Assembly (NCBI GenBank): GCA_944359365.1
Contig: CALVST010000011.1
Span: 1-49,055 of the forward strand
Direction: 5' to 3'
Source: an uncultured Clostridia bacterium
Lineage (GTDB): Bacteria > Bacillota > Clostridia > Christensenellales > Borkfalkiaceae
DNA length: 49,055 bases
The notes under the pieces are model-generated. The model saw only the letters and a program-made list of their open reading frames with translations. It ran no database searches and was not told where the DNA came from. A program made the position numbers and the translations under genes. How positions within the stretch are numbered: the first letter of the stretch is position 1; every line of letters begins with the position of its first letter. Below are positions 40,383 through 48,933 of this stretch, piece after piece.

Positions 40383-40423
40383 CGATATACACGTCGGGCA
40401 TATCTTTGCCCTCGGAGAGGAAA

Positions 40424-41905
40424 ATGGCAAACAGTACGAATATTTTGCCGAACAATTTAGAGGCGGAACAGGCATTGCTCGGAAGCCTGCTCATCGACGT
40501 AGAGACGCAGACCGACATTTTGGATAAGCTGTCGGAAGAGGACTTTTATCAGGAATCGCATCAGCTTATCATCGGCGCGATGAAACAGGTCTTTAATGCG
40601 AGAAAGCCCGTCGATCTTGTAACGCTTGCCGACCAGCTTGAAAACGATAAGTGTTTGGAAAAAGCGGGCGGGCTTACATATATCACGGATCTTGCGCAGA
40701 ATACGCCGTCCGCCGCAAACTATAAATATTATTTTGACATCGTAAAGCGGGACAGTGTAAACAGAAGGCTGATCAGGGCGTCCAAAGACATCATCGAAGA
40801 GTCGATGTCGGGCGCGGATTCGGCGGACAGCGTTGCGTTTGCCGAAAAATTGATATTCGATATTTCAAAAAAGCTCGATACGTCTACCCTCGTCGATATG
40901 CGCGAGGACGACAGCTATGACTTGGTTTTGAGCAAATTTGAAACGATATCCACCGATAAAAACGCCCTGCGCGGCGTGCAGACGGGTTTTACTAAGCTCG
41001 ACAAGATCACGAACGGGTTGCAAAAGTCGGATTTCATCGTACTTGCGGCCCGCCCCGGCGTCGGTAAAACGACCATCGGCATGAATATCGTAGAACACGC
41101 TGCTTTGGCAGACGGCAGGGTTTGCGCCGTGTTTTCGCTCGAAATGCCGCGCATACAGCTTGCGCAAAGGCTGCTTTGCTCGTTTGCGCGGGTTAGTATG
41201 TCAAAGGCGATGGCGGGAGAGCTTTCACAGGGGGATTGGAAAAAACTTTGGAAGGCGAGCGCCGATTTGAAGAAGGCTAAAATTTATATCGACGATTCCT
41301 CTAAAATCACGCCCGCGGAAATATTGTCAAAATGCAGGCGCCTGAAAGCGCGCAAAGAAGGGCTCGATCTCATCATGATCGACTATATTCAGCTGATGAG
41401 CAGCGGGGCGCGCCGTCAGGAAGAAAACCGCCAGCAGGAAATATCGACGATCACCAGGAATTTGAAGATCATGGCAAAGGAACTCGATGTTCCGGTTTTG
41501 GCGCTTTCTCAGCTCAGGCGTATCTCTTCGAAGGAAGAGCCGCAGCTTTCCGACCTCAGAGAATCGGGCGCGATCGAGCAGGATGCCGACATGGTCATGT
41601 TCATTCACCGTCCCGACGTTGCCGCGACGCCCGAAGAGATCAAGAGCGGCAAGATCGTAAAGGACGCGGCGGATCTGATCATTGCAAAGCACAGAAATGG
41701 CGAGCTCGGCAGGGTTAAATTGCGTTTCAGGGGCGATCAGGTGCGCTATGTCAATCCTCCTCCCGGATTTTTGCCCGACGATCCCGAAGAGGGACGAGAC
41801 GGGCAGGAGCCCGAACCTGTTTCCGACGAGGATTTTGAAGAGATCAGCAAAGCCTCGGATTTTATGGACGAGGACGATTATATACCGCCGGAAGAGGATA
41901 TCTGA
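40424..41905 (+). CDS. dnaB: Replicative DNA helicase DnaB
   Basis: This hexameric helicase unwinds DNA ahead of the replisome. The 493-residue protein has the N-terminal scaffold domain (NNLEAEQALLGSLLID), a linker helix, and a RecA-like C domain with Walker A ARPGVGKTT, Walker B LIMIDYIQLM and LSQLRRISSKEEPQLSDLRESGAIEQDAD. A strongly acidic tail (PDDPEEGRDGQ to the end) extends beyond the usual C-terminus. The ATG at 40424 follows GGAGAGG at the right spacing; an upstream TTG lies before that site. It is the natural partner of a helicase loader, relevant to the odd DnaD-like protein at 27169. Confidence 0.95.
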   Translation: MANSTNILPNNLEAEQALLGSLLIDVETQTDILDKLSEEDFYQESHQLIIGAMKQVFNARKPVDLVTLADQLENDKCLEKAGGLTYITDLAQNTPSAANYKYYFDIVKRDSVNRRLIRASKDIIEESMSGADSADSVAFAEKLIFDISKKLDTSTLVDMREDDSYDLVLSKFETISTDKNALRGVQTGFTKLDKITNGLQKSDFIVLAARPGVGKTTIGMNIVEHAALADGRVCAVFSLEMPRIQLAQRLLCSFARVSMSKAMAGELSQGDWKKLWKASADLKKAKIYIDDSSKITPAEILSKCRRLKARKEGLDLIMIDYIQLMSSGARRQEENRQQEISTITRNLKIMAKELDVPVLALSQLRRISSKEEPQLSDLRESGAIEQDADMVMFIHRPDVAATPEEIKSGKIVKDAADLIIAKHRNGELGRVKLRFRGDQVRYVNPPPGFLPDDPEEGRDGQEPEPVSDEDFEEISKASDFMDEDDYIPPEEDI

Positions 41906-41908
41906 CAA

Positions 41909-42904
41909 ATGGTCACGCATATAGAACAAATCGGCGAGGCATCGCTTTCGCGCGCGAAGGCCATACTTGAAGAAGGGGGCGCCGTGGCGTTTCCGACAGA
42001 AACGGTTTACGGACTCGGCGCCGATGCGAGGAACGATGCGGCGGTCGCGGGGATCTATCGCATCAAAGGCAGACCTTCGGATAATCCGCTCATCGTGCAC
42101 GTTCATAAAGATTACGATATAGAAAAACTCGTCTATGACGATCGGCCGTATGCGAAAAAACTGCGCGAGGCTTTTTTGCCGGGGCCGTTGACGCTCGTTT
42201 ACAGGAGCTGCGGCGCGGTATGCGGCAGGGTTTCGTGCGGATTGGATACGCTTGCGGTGCGCGTGCCTTCGCACGAGGGCGCGCAGCGGTTTTTGCGCTA
42301 TGTGGATATGCCCGTAGCGGCGCCCTCCGCCAATATTTCCAAACATATCAGCCCAGTTTCCGCCGAGCACGTTTATGAAGATCTTAACGGAAGAATAGAG
42401 CTTATCCTCGACGGCGGGCGATGCAGCGGCGGTATAGAGAGTACTGTGTGTGACGTAACAGGGGAATATCCCGTCGTTTTGCGCAGCGGGCTCGTATCCG
42501 CCGAGATGATAGCGGAAGTTGCCGGCAGGTGCGAAATTTATGTTCCGAAAAGCGGTGAGCAGGTGCGTTCCCCCGGAATGAAGTATAAGCATTATGCGCC
42601 GAAGTGTTCCACCAAATTGTTCGATGCGTCAAAAGTGCAGCTTGCCGTCGATGAGTTCAAGAAACTGACGGCGAAGGGTATGAATGTATACGTTCTTTGC
42701 GAGGAAGATGTAAAAGCGTTTTTCCCGAAAGAAAAGGTGCTCGATTTAGGTGAAAGCGAAAGGGAGATGGCTGCGAACCTTTATGAATTGTTGCACGAAG
42801 GCGAAAGACTTGCGGACATTTTGATCGCGGTCGAACCGAAAAAAAAGGACGGCATTATGGCGGGCGTTATCAACCGTTTAACGAAAGCCTGCGCCGAAGA
42901 ATAA
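41909..42904 (+). CDS. tsaC: Threonylcarbamoyl-AMP synthase (Sua5 type)
   Basis: This enzyme makes threonylcarbamoyl-AMP, the first step of the t6A37 modification of ANN-decoding tRNAs. The 331-residue protein has the YrdC domain (GGAVAFPTETVYGLGADA, KGRPSDNPLIVH, PSANISKHISP, GIESTVCDV; about 1-205) followed by RSPGMKYKHYAP and a C-terminal Sua5 domain (about 225-331), so it is the two-domain Sua5 form. It follows dnaB by three bases and precedes the phosphatase gene by two, an order often seen in Bacillota. Confidence 0.94.
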   Translation: MVTHIEQIGEASLSRAKAILEEGGAVAFPTETVYGLGADARNDAAVAGIYRIKGRPSDNPLIVHVHKDYDIEKLVYDDRPYAKKLREAFLPGPLTLVYRSCGAVCGRVSCGLDTLAVRVPSHEGAQRFLRYVDMPVAAPSANISKHISPVSAEHVYEDLNGRIELILDGGRCSGGIESTVCDVTGEYPVVLRSGLVSAEMIAEVAGRCEIYVPKSGEQVRSPGMKYKHYAPKCSTKLFDASKVQLAVDEFKKLTAKGMNVYVLCEEDVKAFFPKEKVLDLGESEREMAANLYELLHEGERLADILIAVEPKKKDGIMAGVINRLTKACAEE

Positions 42905-42906
42905 GG

Positions 42907-43386
42907 ATGAAAAGAAAAAAGGTGTTGTTTATCTGCAGCGGAAACACCTGCCGCAGTCCAATGGCGGAAGTTATTTTCCGTGCCGAGATAAAACGGCGGA
43001 AAATCAAATATGTGGATTCGGCTTCGGCGGGAATTTTTGCGCAGAACAGCACCTGTATCAGCGAAAACAGTGCGCTGTGCCTGACGGATTTGGGGCTGGA
43101 TTATTCTAAGTTCCACCCGCGTCAGCTCAAACATAAGATGATCGAAACTTGCTTTATCGCCGTGTGCATGACGCGTTCGCAAAGCGAGCTGTTAAATTCT
43201 TTCGGGAATGTATATGCGATGGAAGACATTGCAGGGTTTTCCGTTCCCGATCCTTACGGACAGAGCCTTGCGGCATATAAAGAGACGGCGAGATTGCTGC
43301 AAATTGCGGCGGGTAAGATCATCGAAAAATTTTTCAGCGAAAATGAATCGGAGCAGAAAACGGCTCCAAAGGAAGGAGAGAAATGA
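42907..43386 (+). CDS. Low molecular weight protein-tyrosine phosphatase family protein
   Basis: The 159-residue protein has the LMW-PTP P-loop CSGNTCRSP with nucleophile C10 and R16, and the general acid loop VPDPYGQ with D115. It therefore retains all catalytic residues. Homologues next to sua5 in Bacillota include arginine phosphatase YwlE and uncharacterised PTPs; T14 in the loop matches the threonine that favours arginine in YwlE, but this is not decisive. It overlaps rpiB by four bases. Confidence 0.88.
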   Translation: MKRKKVLFICSGNTCRSPMAEVIFRAEIKRRKIKYVDSASAGIFAQNSTCISENSALCLTDLGLDYSKFHPRQLKHKMIETCFIAVCMTRSQSELLNSFGNVYAMEDIAGFSVPDPYGQSLAAYKETARLLQIAAGKIIEKFFSENESEQKTAPKEGEK

Positions 43387-43832
43387 AAATTGCTGTTGCC
43401 TGCGACCACGGCGGGCTTGAACTGAAAAAAGCTGTGCTCGTATACTTAAAAGACCACGGACATGAAGCGGTCGACTTCGGTACTTGTTCGGACGCCTCAT
43501 GCGACTATCCCGACTTCGCTCTGCCTGCCGCTGAGGCTGTCGCCTGCGGAGAGTGCGATAAGGGGATACTGATTTGCAGCACCGGTATCGGCATTTCGAT
43601 CGCCGCAAACAAAGTAAAAGGGATCCGCTGTGCGCATTGCCACGATACCTATTCTGCAAAATATACGCGTCTGCACAACGATGCCAATATGATAGCTTTC
43701 GGGCAGAAGGTGATAGGCGAAGGGCTGATGCTTGAAATCGTCGATACTTTTTTAAATACCGGATTTGAAGGCGGTCGGCATCAGCGCCGCGTGGATAAAA
43801 TCAGCGCGATCGAGGAAAAATATTTTAAATAA
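43383..43832 (+). CDS. rpiB: Ribose 5-phosphate isomerase B
   Basis: RpiB interconverts ribose 5-phosphate and ribulose 5-phosphate. The 149-residue protein has ACDHGGLELK at the start, the active-site CSTGIGISIAANK with the catalytic cysteine, and the HNDAN motif. The full family length is present. GGAGAG precedes the ATG, which overlaps the phosphatase stop (ATGA). The sua5-PTP-rpiB order is a conserved Bacillota cluster. With deoB it links nucleoside sugars to central metabolism. Confidence 0.95.
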   Translation: MKIAVACDHGGLELKKAVLVYLKDHGHEAVDFGTCSDASCDYPDFALPAAEAVACGECDKGILICSTGIGISIAANKVKGIRCAHCHDTYSAKYTRLHNDANMIAFGQKVIGEGLMLEIVDTFLNTGFEGGRHQRRVDKISAIEEKYFK

Positions 43833-43862
43833 CTGCGTACAGGTATATATAAGGAGAAAACG

Positions 43863-44744
43863 ATGAAGAAAGTAAAAAAAGCCGTCATTCCCGCCGCGGG
43901 ATTCGGAACAAGATTTTTGCCTATCACAAAAGCGGTGTGCAAAGAGATGCTGCCGATCGTCGACAAGCCCACGCTTCAATACATTGTAGAAGAGGCTGTC
44001 GCGTCGGGTATGCGCGAAATACTCATCGTTACGGGCAGGAATAAGAAAAACATTGAAGATTATTTTGATTATACGCCCGAACTCGACGCCGTTTTGGAAG
44101 AAAACGTGCAGGAAGAGTTTTTGAAAATATCGCGCAGTATGGAAAATCTTGCCGATATATATTTCGTGCGGCAGAAACACCCGATCGGTTTTGCCGATGC
44201 GGTCATGTATGCGAAACCGTTTACGGGCGACGAACCGTTCGGCATATTGTTGGGCGACGATATCATATATACGGAAAAGGGGCAGACGCCCGGTATCAGG
44301 CAATTGGCAGATTCCTTTGAAAAAACAGGGAAAACCACGGTCGCTCTGATGCGCGTAGAGGATGCAGACATTCCCAAATATGCGAACGTAAAAGCGCATC
44401 AGGTTGAGGAGCGCTTGTTCGGCATAGAAAAGATCGTGGAAAAGCCTAAGATCGCAGAGAAATTTTCCAACGATGCGGTCATCGGCAGGTACGTCGTGGA
44501 CAGCGGTATATACGACGTTATCAAAAAAACGCCGCCTTCCCCGAAAGGAGAGGTGTATTTTACCGATTCGCTCGGATTCCTCGCGGCAGACGGTTGCCTG
44601 AACGGGTATCGTTTTGAAGGGAAACGCTATGATGCGGGCAATAAGCTGGATTATATGAAGGCAAATATCGAATTTGCGCTCCGGGATCCTGCGCTCGGGA
44701 GCGGGCTTAAAGCCTATATTAAGGAAATCGCGGAAAAACTTTGA
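43863..44744 (+). CDS. galU: UTP-glucose-1-phosphate uridylyltransferase
   Basis: GalU makes UDP-glucose for cell-surface glycans. The 293-residue protein carries the nucleotide-binding GFGTRFLPITKAVCKEMLPI (residues 13-32), the GRNKKNIEDYFD stretch, LLGDDIIY with a metal-binding aspartate, EKPK, and GKRYDAGNKLDYMKAN at the end. Length and motifs are typical of bacterial GalU. AAGGAG lies eight bases upstream. No glycosyltransferase is adjacent. Confidence 0.94.
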   Translation: MKKVKKAVIPAAGFGTRFLPITKAVCKEMLPIVDKPTLQYIVEEAVASGMREILIVTGRNKKNIEDYFDYTPELDAVLEENVQEEFLKISRSMENLADIYFVRQKHPIGFADAVMYAKPFTGDEPFGILLGDDIIYTEKGQTPGIRQLADSFEKTGKTTVALMRVEDADIPKYANVKAHQVEERLFGIEKIVEKPKIAEKFSNDAVIGRYVVDSGIYDVIKKTPPSPKGEVYFTDSLGFLAADGCLNGYRFEGKRYDAGNKLDYMKANIEFALRDPALGSGLKAYIKEIAEKL

Positions 44745-44747
44745 CAT

Positions 44748-46037
44748 ATGAAGATAAAATTTTTCAACGCAAAGATCATGGTGCATCCGAACGCGCCTGT
44801 CATTGAGGGAGAAGTATGCGTATCGGACGGAAGGATCGTTTCCGTGTCCGATACGCCTTCTCCCGATTTTTCAGCCGAAAAATCGGTTGACTGCGGAGGA
44901 AATCTTTTGATGAGCGGTTTCTGCAACGCGCACTCGCATGCGGCAATGAGTTTGTTCCGCGGCGTTGCCGACGATCTGCCTTTGGACAAGTGGCTTTTCG
45001 ACAGGATATTCCCCATGGAAGATCACCTGACGCAGGACGACGTGTATTGGGGCAGCATGCTGCAAATTGCCGAATTTGTAAAAAACGGCATTACCTGTAT
45101 GGCGGATATGTATTTTTACCCCGAAACCGTTTACGAGGCGGCAAAAAACGCCAATCTTTGCATCGCTTTGTGCGGGGGTGCAAATTCGTATTCGACTTAT
45201 GACGTGGTCAAATTTACCGAGGAAATGTACTCGAAGTATAGTACTATGTCAGACAGGGTTCGGTATTTTCCAGGGCTTCATGCCGAATACACCAGCGAAG
45301 AAAAGCTGATCGCAGCTGTTGCGGATTTTGCGGCGGAGAGCGGCGCGCCGACATATATACATTTGTCCGAAACATTGAAAGAAGTTGGAGAATGCACGGT
45401 GCGGCACGGAGGATTGACGCCGCCGCAGTATTTGCATAAACTCGGTTTTTTCGATAACGGAGGCCTTGCCGCGCACTGCACCTATGCCGATAAAGACGAT
45501 ATCGCGCTTTTAAAACAGTGCGGCGTCACGCCCGTCATAAACGGGGGGAGCAATCTGAAACTCGCGTCGGGGGTAGCGCCTGTCTGCGCGATGCTTTCGG
45601 CAGGCATAAAGCCCGCACTCGGAACTGACGGCTCCGCAAGCAATAACGCGACTTCGTTTTTCCGTGAAATGTATCTGTACTCCTGTCTGCAAAAAGAAAC
45701 GATGAAGGATGCGTCCGTTGTAAGCGCGGAACAGGCTCTTTCCGCCGCCACGGAAGACGGCTATGCGGCGCTCGGCTTTGAGGGCGGCAGGTTGGAAGCG
45801 GGGAGGCTTGCCGATATGGTGCTTATTGACCTTTCGCAGCCGTATATGCGGCCGCTTTCAAATGTCAGAAAGAACATAGTTTACAGTGCAGACTCTTCGT
45901 CCGTGCTTATGACGATCGCGGGCGGTAAGATCGTTTACGACAGGGGCAATTACTTTATCGGTGAGCCGCTCGACAAAATATATTCCGAATGTGAAGGCAG
46001 AACAAAGCGTCTGCTGCGCGAAGCGGGGTTTCATTGA
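44748..46037 (+). CDS. mtaD: Amidohydrolase, probable 5-methylthioadenosine/S-adenosylhomocysteine deaminase
   Basis: The 429-residue protein is a zinc amidohydrolase of the TrzN/MtaD branch. Metal and catalytic residues are H62 and H64 (NAHSHAAM), H205 (YIHLSE), H243 (AAHCTY) and D294 (GTDGSASNN). The MtaD-like RGVADDLPLDKWL segment favours deamination of methylthioadenosine or S-adenosylhomocysteine, though related guanine or other purine deaminases cannot be excluded. It follows galU by three bases and has no clear Shine-Dalgarno, so it may depend on coupling. Confidence 0.85.
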   Translation: MKIKFFNAKIMVHPNAPVIEGEVCVSDGRIVSVSDTPSPDFSAEKSVDCGGNLLMSGFCNAHSHAAMSLFRGVADDLPLDKWLFDRIFPMEDHLTQDDVYWGSMLQIAEFVKNGITCMADMYFYPETVYEAAKNANLCIALCGGANSYSTYDVVKFTEEMYSKYSTMSDRVRYFPGLHAEYTSEEKLIAAVADFAAESGAPTYIHLSETLKEVGECTVRHGGLTPPQYLHKLGFFDNGGLAAHCTYADKDDIALLKQCGVTPVINGGSNLKLASGVAPVCAMLSAGIKPALGTDGSASNNATSFFREMYLYSCLQKETMKDASVVSAEQALSAATEDGYAALGFEGGRLEAGRLADMVLIDLSQPYMRPLSNVRKNIVYSADSSSVLMTIAGGKIVYDRGNYFIGEPLDKIYSECEGRTKRLLREAGFH

Positions 46038-46046
46038 GGGGGAGCC

Positions 46047-46910
46047 ATGGATAATTTTCTCGAAACGCTAAAAGAGATCGGTACCGATTTTGTGCAGAAT
46101 ACAGGGATTGCCATCGTAAGGTCTATCGCATTTTTCGTTCTCGGTCTGATTATAGTTAAAATAGTACAGAGCATACTGCGGGCAAGTACGTTCAAAAGCC
46201 GTAAACTCGACCAATCTGCATCCACGTTTATCGTTTCTATTGTAACCGTTGTTTTATATATTATTCTTATCATCGTGGTCGTCAGCTCGCTCGGTTTTTC
46301 TACGGCAGGTATCATTGCGGCATTTTCGGCTGTGGCGCTTGCTGTGGCGCTTGCGTTGAAAGACAGCCTTGCAAGCCTGGCAAACGGCGTCATCATTATT
46401 TTTACAAAACCGTTTAAAAAAGGGGATCATGTAGAGATAAACGGGACCGACGGGCTTGTGCAGGATATCAGGTTGTTCAATACAAAGATACTCACCTATG
46501 ATAATATTGAAGTGATCATACCGAACAGTGAAATACTTTCTTCCGATATGATCAATTACAGTGCGATGCCGCTGCGGCGCGTCGTGATAGATGTCCCATT
46601 GCCGTATGCGGTGGATATTGCCACGGTTAAGGAGATCATGCTGCATTGTGCATCCTCGTATGCGAATGTCGTGAATGTGCCCGCGCCCTCTGTAATTTTG
46701 AGCGAGTACGGCGACAGTGCGCTGAAATTCAGCGTGCGCGTTTGGACGCAGAACGAAAATTACAGCAACGTAAACAACGGGTTAAAAGAAGAACTGTTCA
46801 ACGTCCTGCGGCTGAACGGCATCGAAATTCCGTTCAATCGCCTGGAGGTGACTTTGCTCAAAGACGAATCGCCGTCTTCCGAAGGCGGACAAACAGGGAG
46901 GCAGGCATGA
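46047..46910 (+). CDS. mscS: MscS-type mechanosensitive ion channel
   Basis: This small-conductance channel opens under membrane tension to release solutes on osmotic downshock. The 287-residue protein has three membrane helices (about 20-42, 58-82 and 87-110), the third being the alanine/glycine-rich pore helix AFSAVALAVALALKDSLA. A cytoplasmic beta domain (KPFKKGDHVEINGTDGLVQDI) and alpha-beta domain follow. GGGGGAG is a strong ribosome site. The stop overlaps the next gene (ATGA). Confidence 0.94.
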   Translation: MDNFLETLKEIGTDFVQNTGIAIVRSIAFFVLGLIIVKIVQSILRASTFKSRKLDQSASTFIVSIVTVVLYIILIIVVVSSLGFSTAGIIAAFSAVALAVALALKDSLASLANGVIIIFTKPFKKGDHVEINGTDGLVQDIRLFNTKILTYDNIEVIIPNSEILSSDMINYSAMPLRRVVIDVPLPYAVDIATVKEIMLHCASSYANVVNVPAPSVILSEYGDSALKFSVRVWTQNENYSNVNNGLKEELFNVLRLNGIEIPFNRLEVTLLKDESPSSEGGQTGRQA

Positions 46911-47377
46911 ACAAATTGATCTTTGAATATTGCTTTTATGCCGCCGTGATCATTCTCGGATTATTGATTTTGGGCTTGATGAAGCGCAAGAACAAATTAC
47001 CGAGCCATCAGGAATTGAAAGCAAAGCTGGAAAGCTGGGCGGAAAAATTAAAGACTCTCATGCGGGAAGAAGAGTCGTCGGCGTTGACCAATTTCGATTT
47101 TTATAAAAAGGTTTCGAAATTATTATACCGGTTGGATAAACTTGCCTATGATACGGTTCAGCTTGCCGAAAAGGAGCGCGATATGGAAATTGCCGGAATA
47201 GCAGCTCTGTTGGAAAGCGCGCAGAAAGAGCTTGCGCCGTATAAGACCGGCAAAGGCGAAGGGATTCAGTCTGCTTTTTCTTCTGTCGAGGCTAAAATTT
47301 CCGACGCCATCGCTATTACCGAACAGATTTTGCTCAGAGATAAGGAATATAAATCGCGCAAAAAGCAGGATTCATAA
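46907..47377 (+). CDS. Hypothetical protein with N-terminal membrane helix
   Basis: I do not recognise a family. The 156-residue protein has one membrane helix (about 7-24) followed by a basic stretch (KRKNK) and about 125 residues that look almost wholly helical and charged, probably a cytoplasmic coiled coil. GGGAGG precedes the ATG at 46907, which overlaps the mscS stop, so the two are translated together and might function together at the membrane. The open frame upstream to 46646 is a shadow of mscS. Confidence 0.75.
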   Translation: MNKLIFEYCFYAAVIILGLLILGLMKRKNKLPSHQELKAKLESWAEKLKTLMREEESSALTNFDFYKKVSKLLYRLDKLAYDTVQLAEKERDMEIAGIAALLESAQKELAPYKTGKGEGIQSAFSSVEAKISDAIAITEQILLRDKEYKSRKKQDS

Positions 47378-47386
47378 GTAAATTAT

Positions 47387-48097
47387 ATGGAAAATCGACT
47401 CATTTGTATCGGCGGTGGGGAACTGAAAAGCAAAGAAACGTTAAAAATCGACGGATATATCGCTGATTTGGCAAAACAGCGCGCGGGGGAGCGCCGCGCG
47501 TATGGGCTGTTTATACCGACGGCGAGCCATGACAGCATGCCGTATTTTAACAGTTTCCGAAAAACATATACTTCTGTATACGACATCAAAGCGGATGTCG
47601 CGCTGACCGTCTACGGTGAAATGAGTATGGATAAGATCAGGGAAAAGTTTGACAAGGCGGACTTTTTGTATATCGGCGGCGGCGATACTGTTTTCATGCT
47701 TGAACATTGGAAAAAAACGGGGTTGCTCACGCTGATTCGGGAGGCTTATGAGCGCGGCGTTTTGATTTGCGGCCTATCCGCCGGTGCAATATGTTGGTTC
47801 GATCATATGTATACAGATTCCGACATCGCGGGCGCATCGGATAAGTACAACGTTTTTCCCGGGCTGGGTTGGATAAAAGGTACAATTTCTCCGCATTATA
47901 ACGTTCGTTCGCTTGACTTTGACGAAAAAATACAATATAATAATATAGATGCTTTCGGGATAGAAGATTGCGCAGCGATCGAGTTCGTAAACGGTTCGCT
48001 TGTACGTTCGCTCAGCTGCGGCGGAAAAGCTTATCATTTGCAAGGCGTTGATGGTTCTGTGATTAAATCGGAAATTATGCCGAAAGTTGAACTTTGA
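47387..48097 (+). CDS. Peptidase S51 (peptidase E-like) family protein
   Basis: The 236-residue protein belongs to the S51 family (peptidase E, cyanophycinase relatives), glutamine-amidotransferase-like folds. The nucleophile S131 lies in ICGLSAGAICWF, and H170 in ISPHYN is the likely base; FLYIGGGDTVFML is also typical. Peptidase E cuts Asp-X dipeptides, but the substrate here is not certain. No good Shine-Dalgarno precedes the ATG, nine bases after the upstream stop. The tRNA-Leu gene starts three bases after its stop codon. Confidence 0.88.
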   Translation: MENRLICIGGGELKSKETLKIDGYIADLAKQRAGERRAYGLFIPTASHDSMPYFNSFRKTYTSVYDIKADVALTVYGEMSMDKIREKFDKADFLYIGGGDTVFMLEHWKKTGLLTLIREAYERGVLICGLSAGAICWFDHMYTDSDIAGASDKYNVFPGLGWIKGTISPHYNVRSLDFDEKIQYNNIDAFGIEDCAAIEFVNGSLVRSLSCGGKAYHLQGVDGSVIKSEIMPKVEL

Positions 48098-48100
48098 TTT

Positions 48101-48187
48101 GCGAGTGTGGTGAAACTGGCAGACGCGCTAGATTCAGGTTCTAGTGGGAGCGATCCCATGCAGGTTCAAGTCCTGTCACTCGCACCA
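48101..48187 (+). tRNA. tRNA-Leu (anticodon CAG)
   Basis: The acceptor stem pairs 48101-48107 with 48177-48183, the anticodon stem CTAGA/TCTAG encloses TTCAGGT with anticodon CAG, a long variable arm (GGGAGCGATCCC) marks a class II tRNA, the T arm has GGTTCAAGTCC, and CCA is encoded (48185-48187). The length is 87 with CCA. It decodes CTG. It starts three bases after the preceding stop codon and no strong own promoter is visible, so it is probably cut from the operon transcript. Confidence 0.95.
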
Positions 48188-48190
48188 TCA

Positions 48191-48217
48191 TGAGTGAATA
48201 AAAAAGATATTCACTCA
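48191..48217 (+). other. Hairpin between tRNA-Leu and its terminator
   Basis: TGAGTGAATA (48191-48200) pairs perfectly with TATTCACTCA (48208-48217) around a seven-base A-rich loop. It has no T-run and may guide 3' processing of the tRNA. Confidence 0.5.
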
Positions 48218-48218
48218 A

Positions 48219-48246
48219 AAAACCCCGGTTTTACCGGGGTTTTTGC
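48219..48246 (+). terminator. Strong terminator after tRNA-Leu
   Basis: AACCCCGGT and ACCGGGG arms with a three-base loop, followed by five T. It is the first clear terminator after the sbcD promoter about 19 kb upstream. Confidence 0.92.
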
Positions 48247-48384
48247 CATTTATACGGGCAAAAACGGCACTTTTTTGGTGGCGTAAATTTTTACAAAGAA
48301 TGCGTAATATCGTAGATATTTTTGAGGCATTTTCCGATTGTGCCGGGACTTGAACTTACATAAAACATAAATCGGATAAAAATC

Positions 48385-48419
48385 AAAGCACATAGGTAAA
48401 AAACCTGTGTGCTTTTTTT
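48385..48419 (+). terminator. Terminator in the leader of the next gene, possible attenuator
   Basis: A 13-base stem with one G-T pair (48385-48397 with 48403-48415) runs into a T-tract ending at 48419. The ribosome site AAGGAGG starts at 48427 and the ATG is 48445, with no promoter between. A weak upstream promoter (TTTACA 48290-48295, TAGATA 48313-48318) and a 7-base pairing (48333-48339 with 48370-48376) lie before it. Confidence 0.6.
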
Positions 48420-48444
48420 ATGCAAAAAGGAGGAGCGAAAACAG

Positions 48445-48861
48445 ATGGCAAGAGCAGAAAGGAATGAGGAGAAAAATGTAAAGAATTACAATTACGAATG
48501 GCAGACAGACGAGGAAATCGTTGCAAACGCCCATACGAAGAGAAGCTTTCACGGCAGGGAAGAAACGACATTGGCGGACATCATAGGTACGGATGACGCA
48601 GAGGTTTTCAGACAGGCGCACAAATTGTGGCTCAAGTTGAAAGAAGCCTTTAACAGGGAGGGAGCGGACTATGATCCTGCATTGTGCAATAGCATCTTGG
48701 GTTCAGTGGGTAGCAAAGAGTGTCGCGAGGTCATGCGCTCTCTTTGGTGGGCGGCGTTGAACGGTGACGAATACGGAGATTACGATCAACTGACTGCGAT
48801 CATAGAAATGCTGCACGACGGCGAAGACCTGCAAACGGGAACGATCCGGTTCGGAAGTTAA
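48445..48861 (+). CDS. Hypothetical protein before a Y-family polymerase gene
   Basis: I do not recognise a family. The 138-residue protein is soluble and acidic, with a charged N-terminus (MARAERNEEKNVKNYNYEWQTDEE) and probable helices (EVFRQAHKLWLKLKEAFNREG, about 61-80). It lacks metal-site cysteines and membrane segments. The ATG at 48445 has AAGGAGGAG at good spacing. It lies behind a terminator-like hairpin and 147 bases upstream of the polymerase gene, which has its own -10 box, so a shared role is only a possibility. Confidence 0.7.
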   Translation: MARAERNEEKNVKNYNYEWQTDEEIVANAHTKRSFHGREETTLADIIGTDDAEVFRQAHKLWLKLKEAFNREGADYDPALCNSILGSVGSKECREVMRSLWWAALNGDEYGDYDQLTAIIEMLHDGEDLQTGTIRFGS

Positions 48862-48933
48862 AAGAAGATCTGACGCAATACCGCCGATACGATTCGCCGG
48901 ACGATTTCGTGATCAGATAAACGGAAAAAAATT

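Noticed and set aside
48341-48356. tRNA T-arm-like sequence on the minus strand
   Set aside because: It reads like TTCAAGTCCCGG but no acceptor, anticodon or D arm can be paired around it. At most it is a remnant, and chance is not excluded.
48768-48920. Open stretch in another frame after the 138-residue gene, ending DSPDDFVIR
   Set aside because: It has no start codon or ribosome site and overlaps the end of the better supported gene. A frameshift could not be shown.
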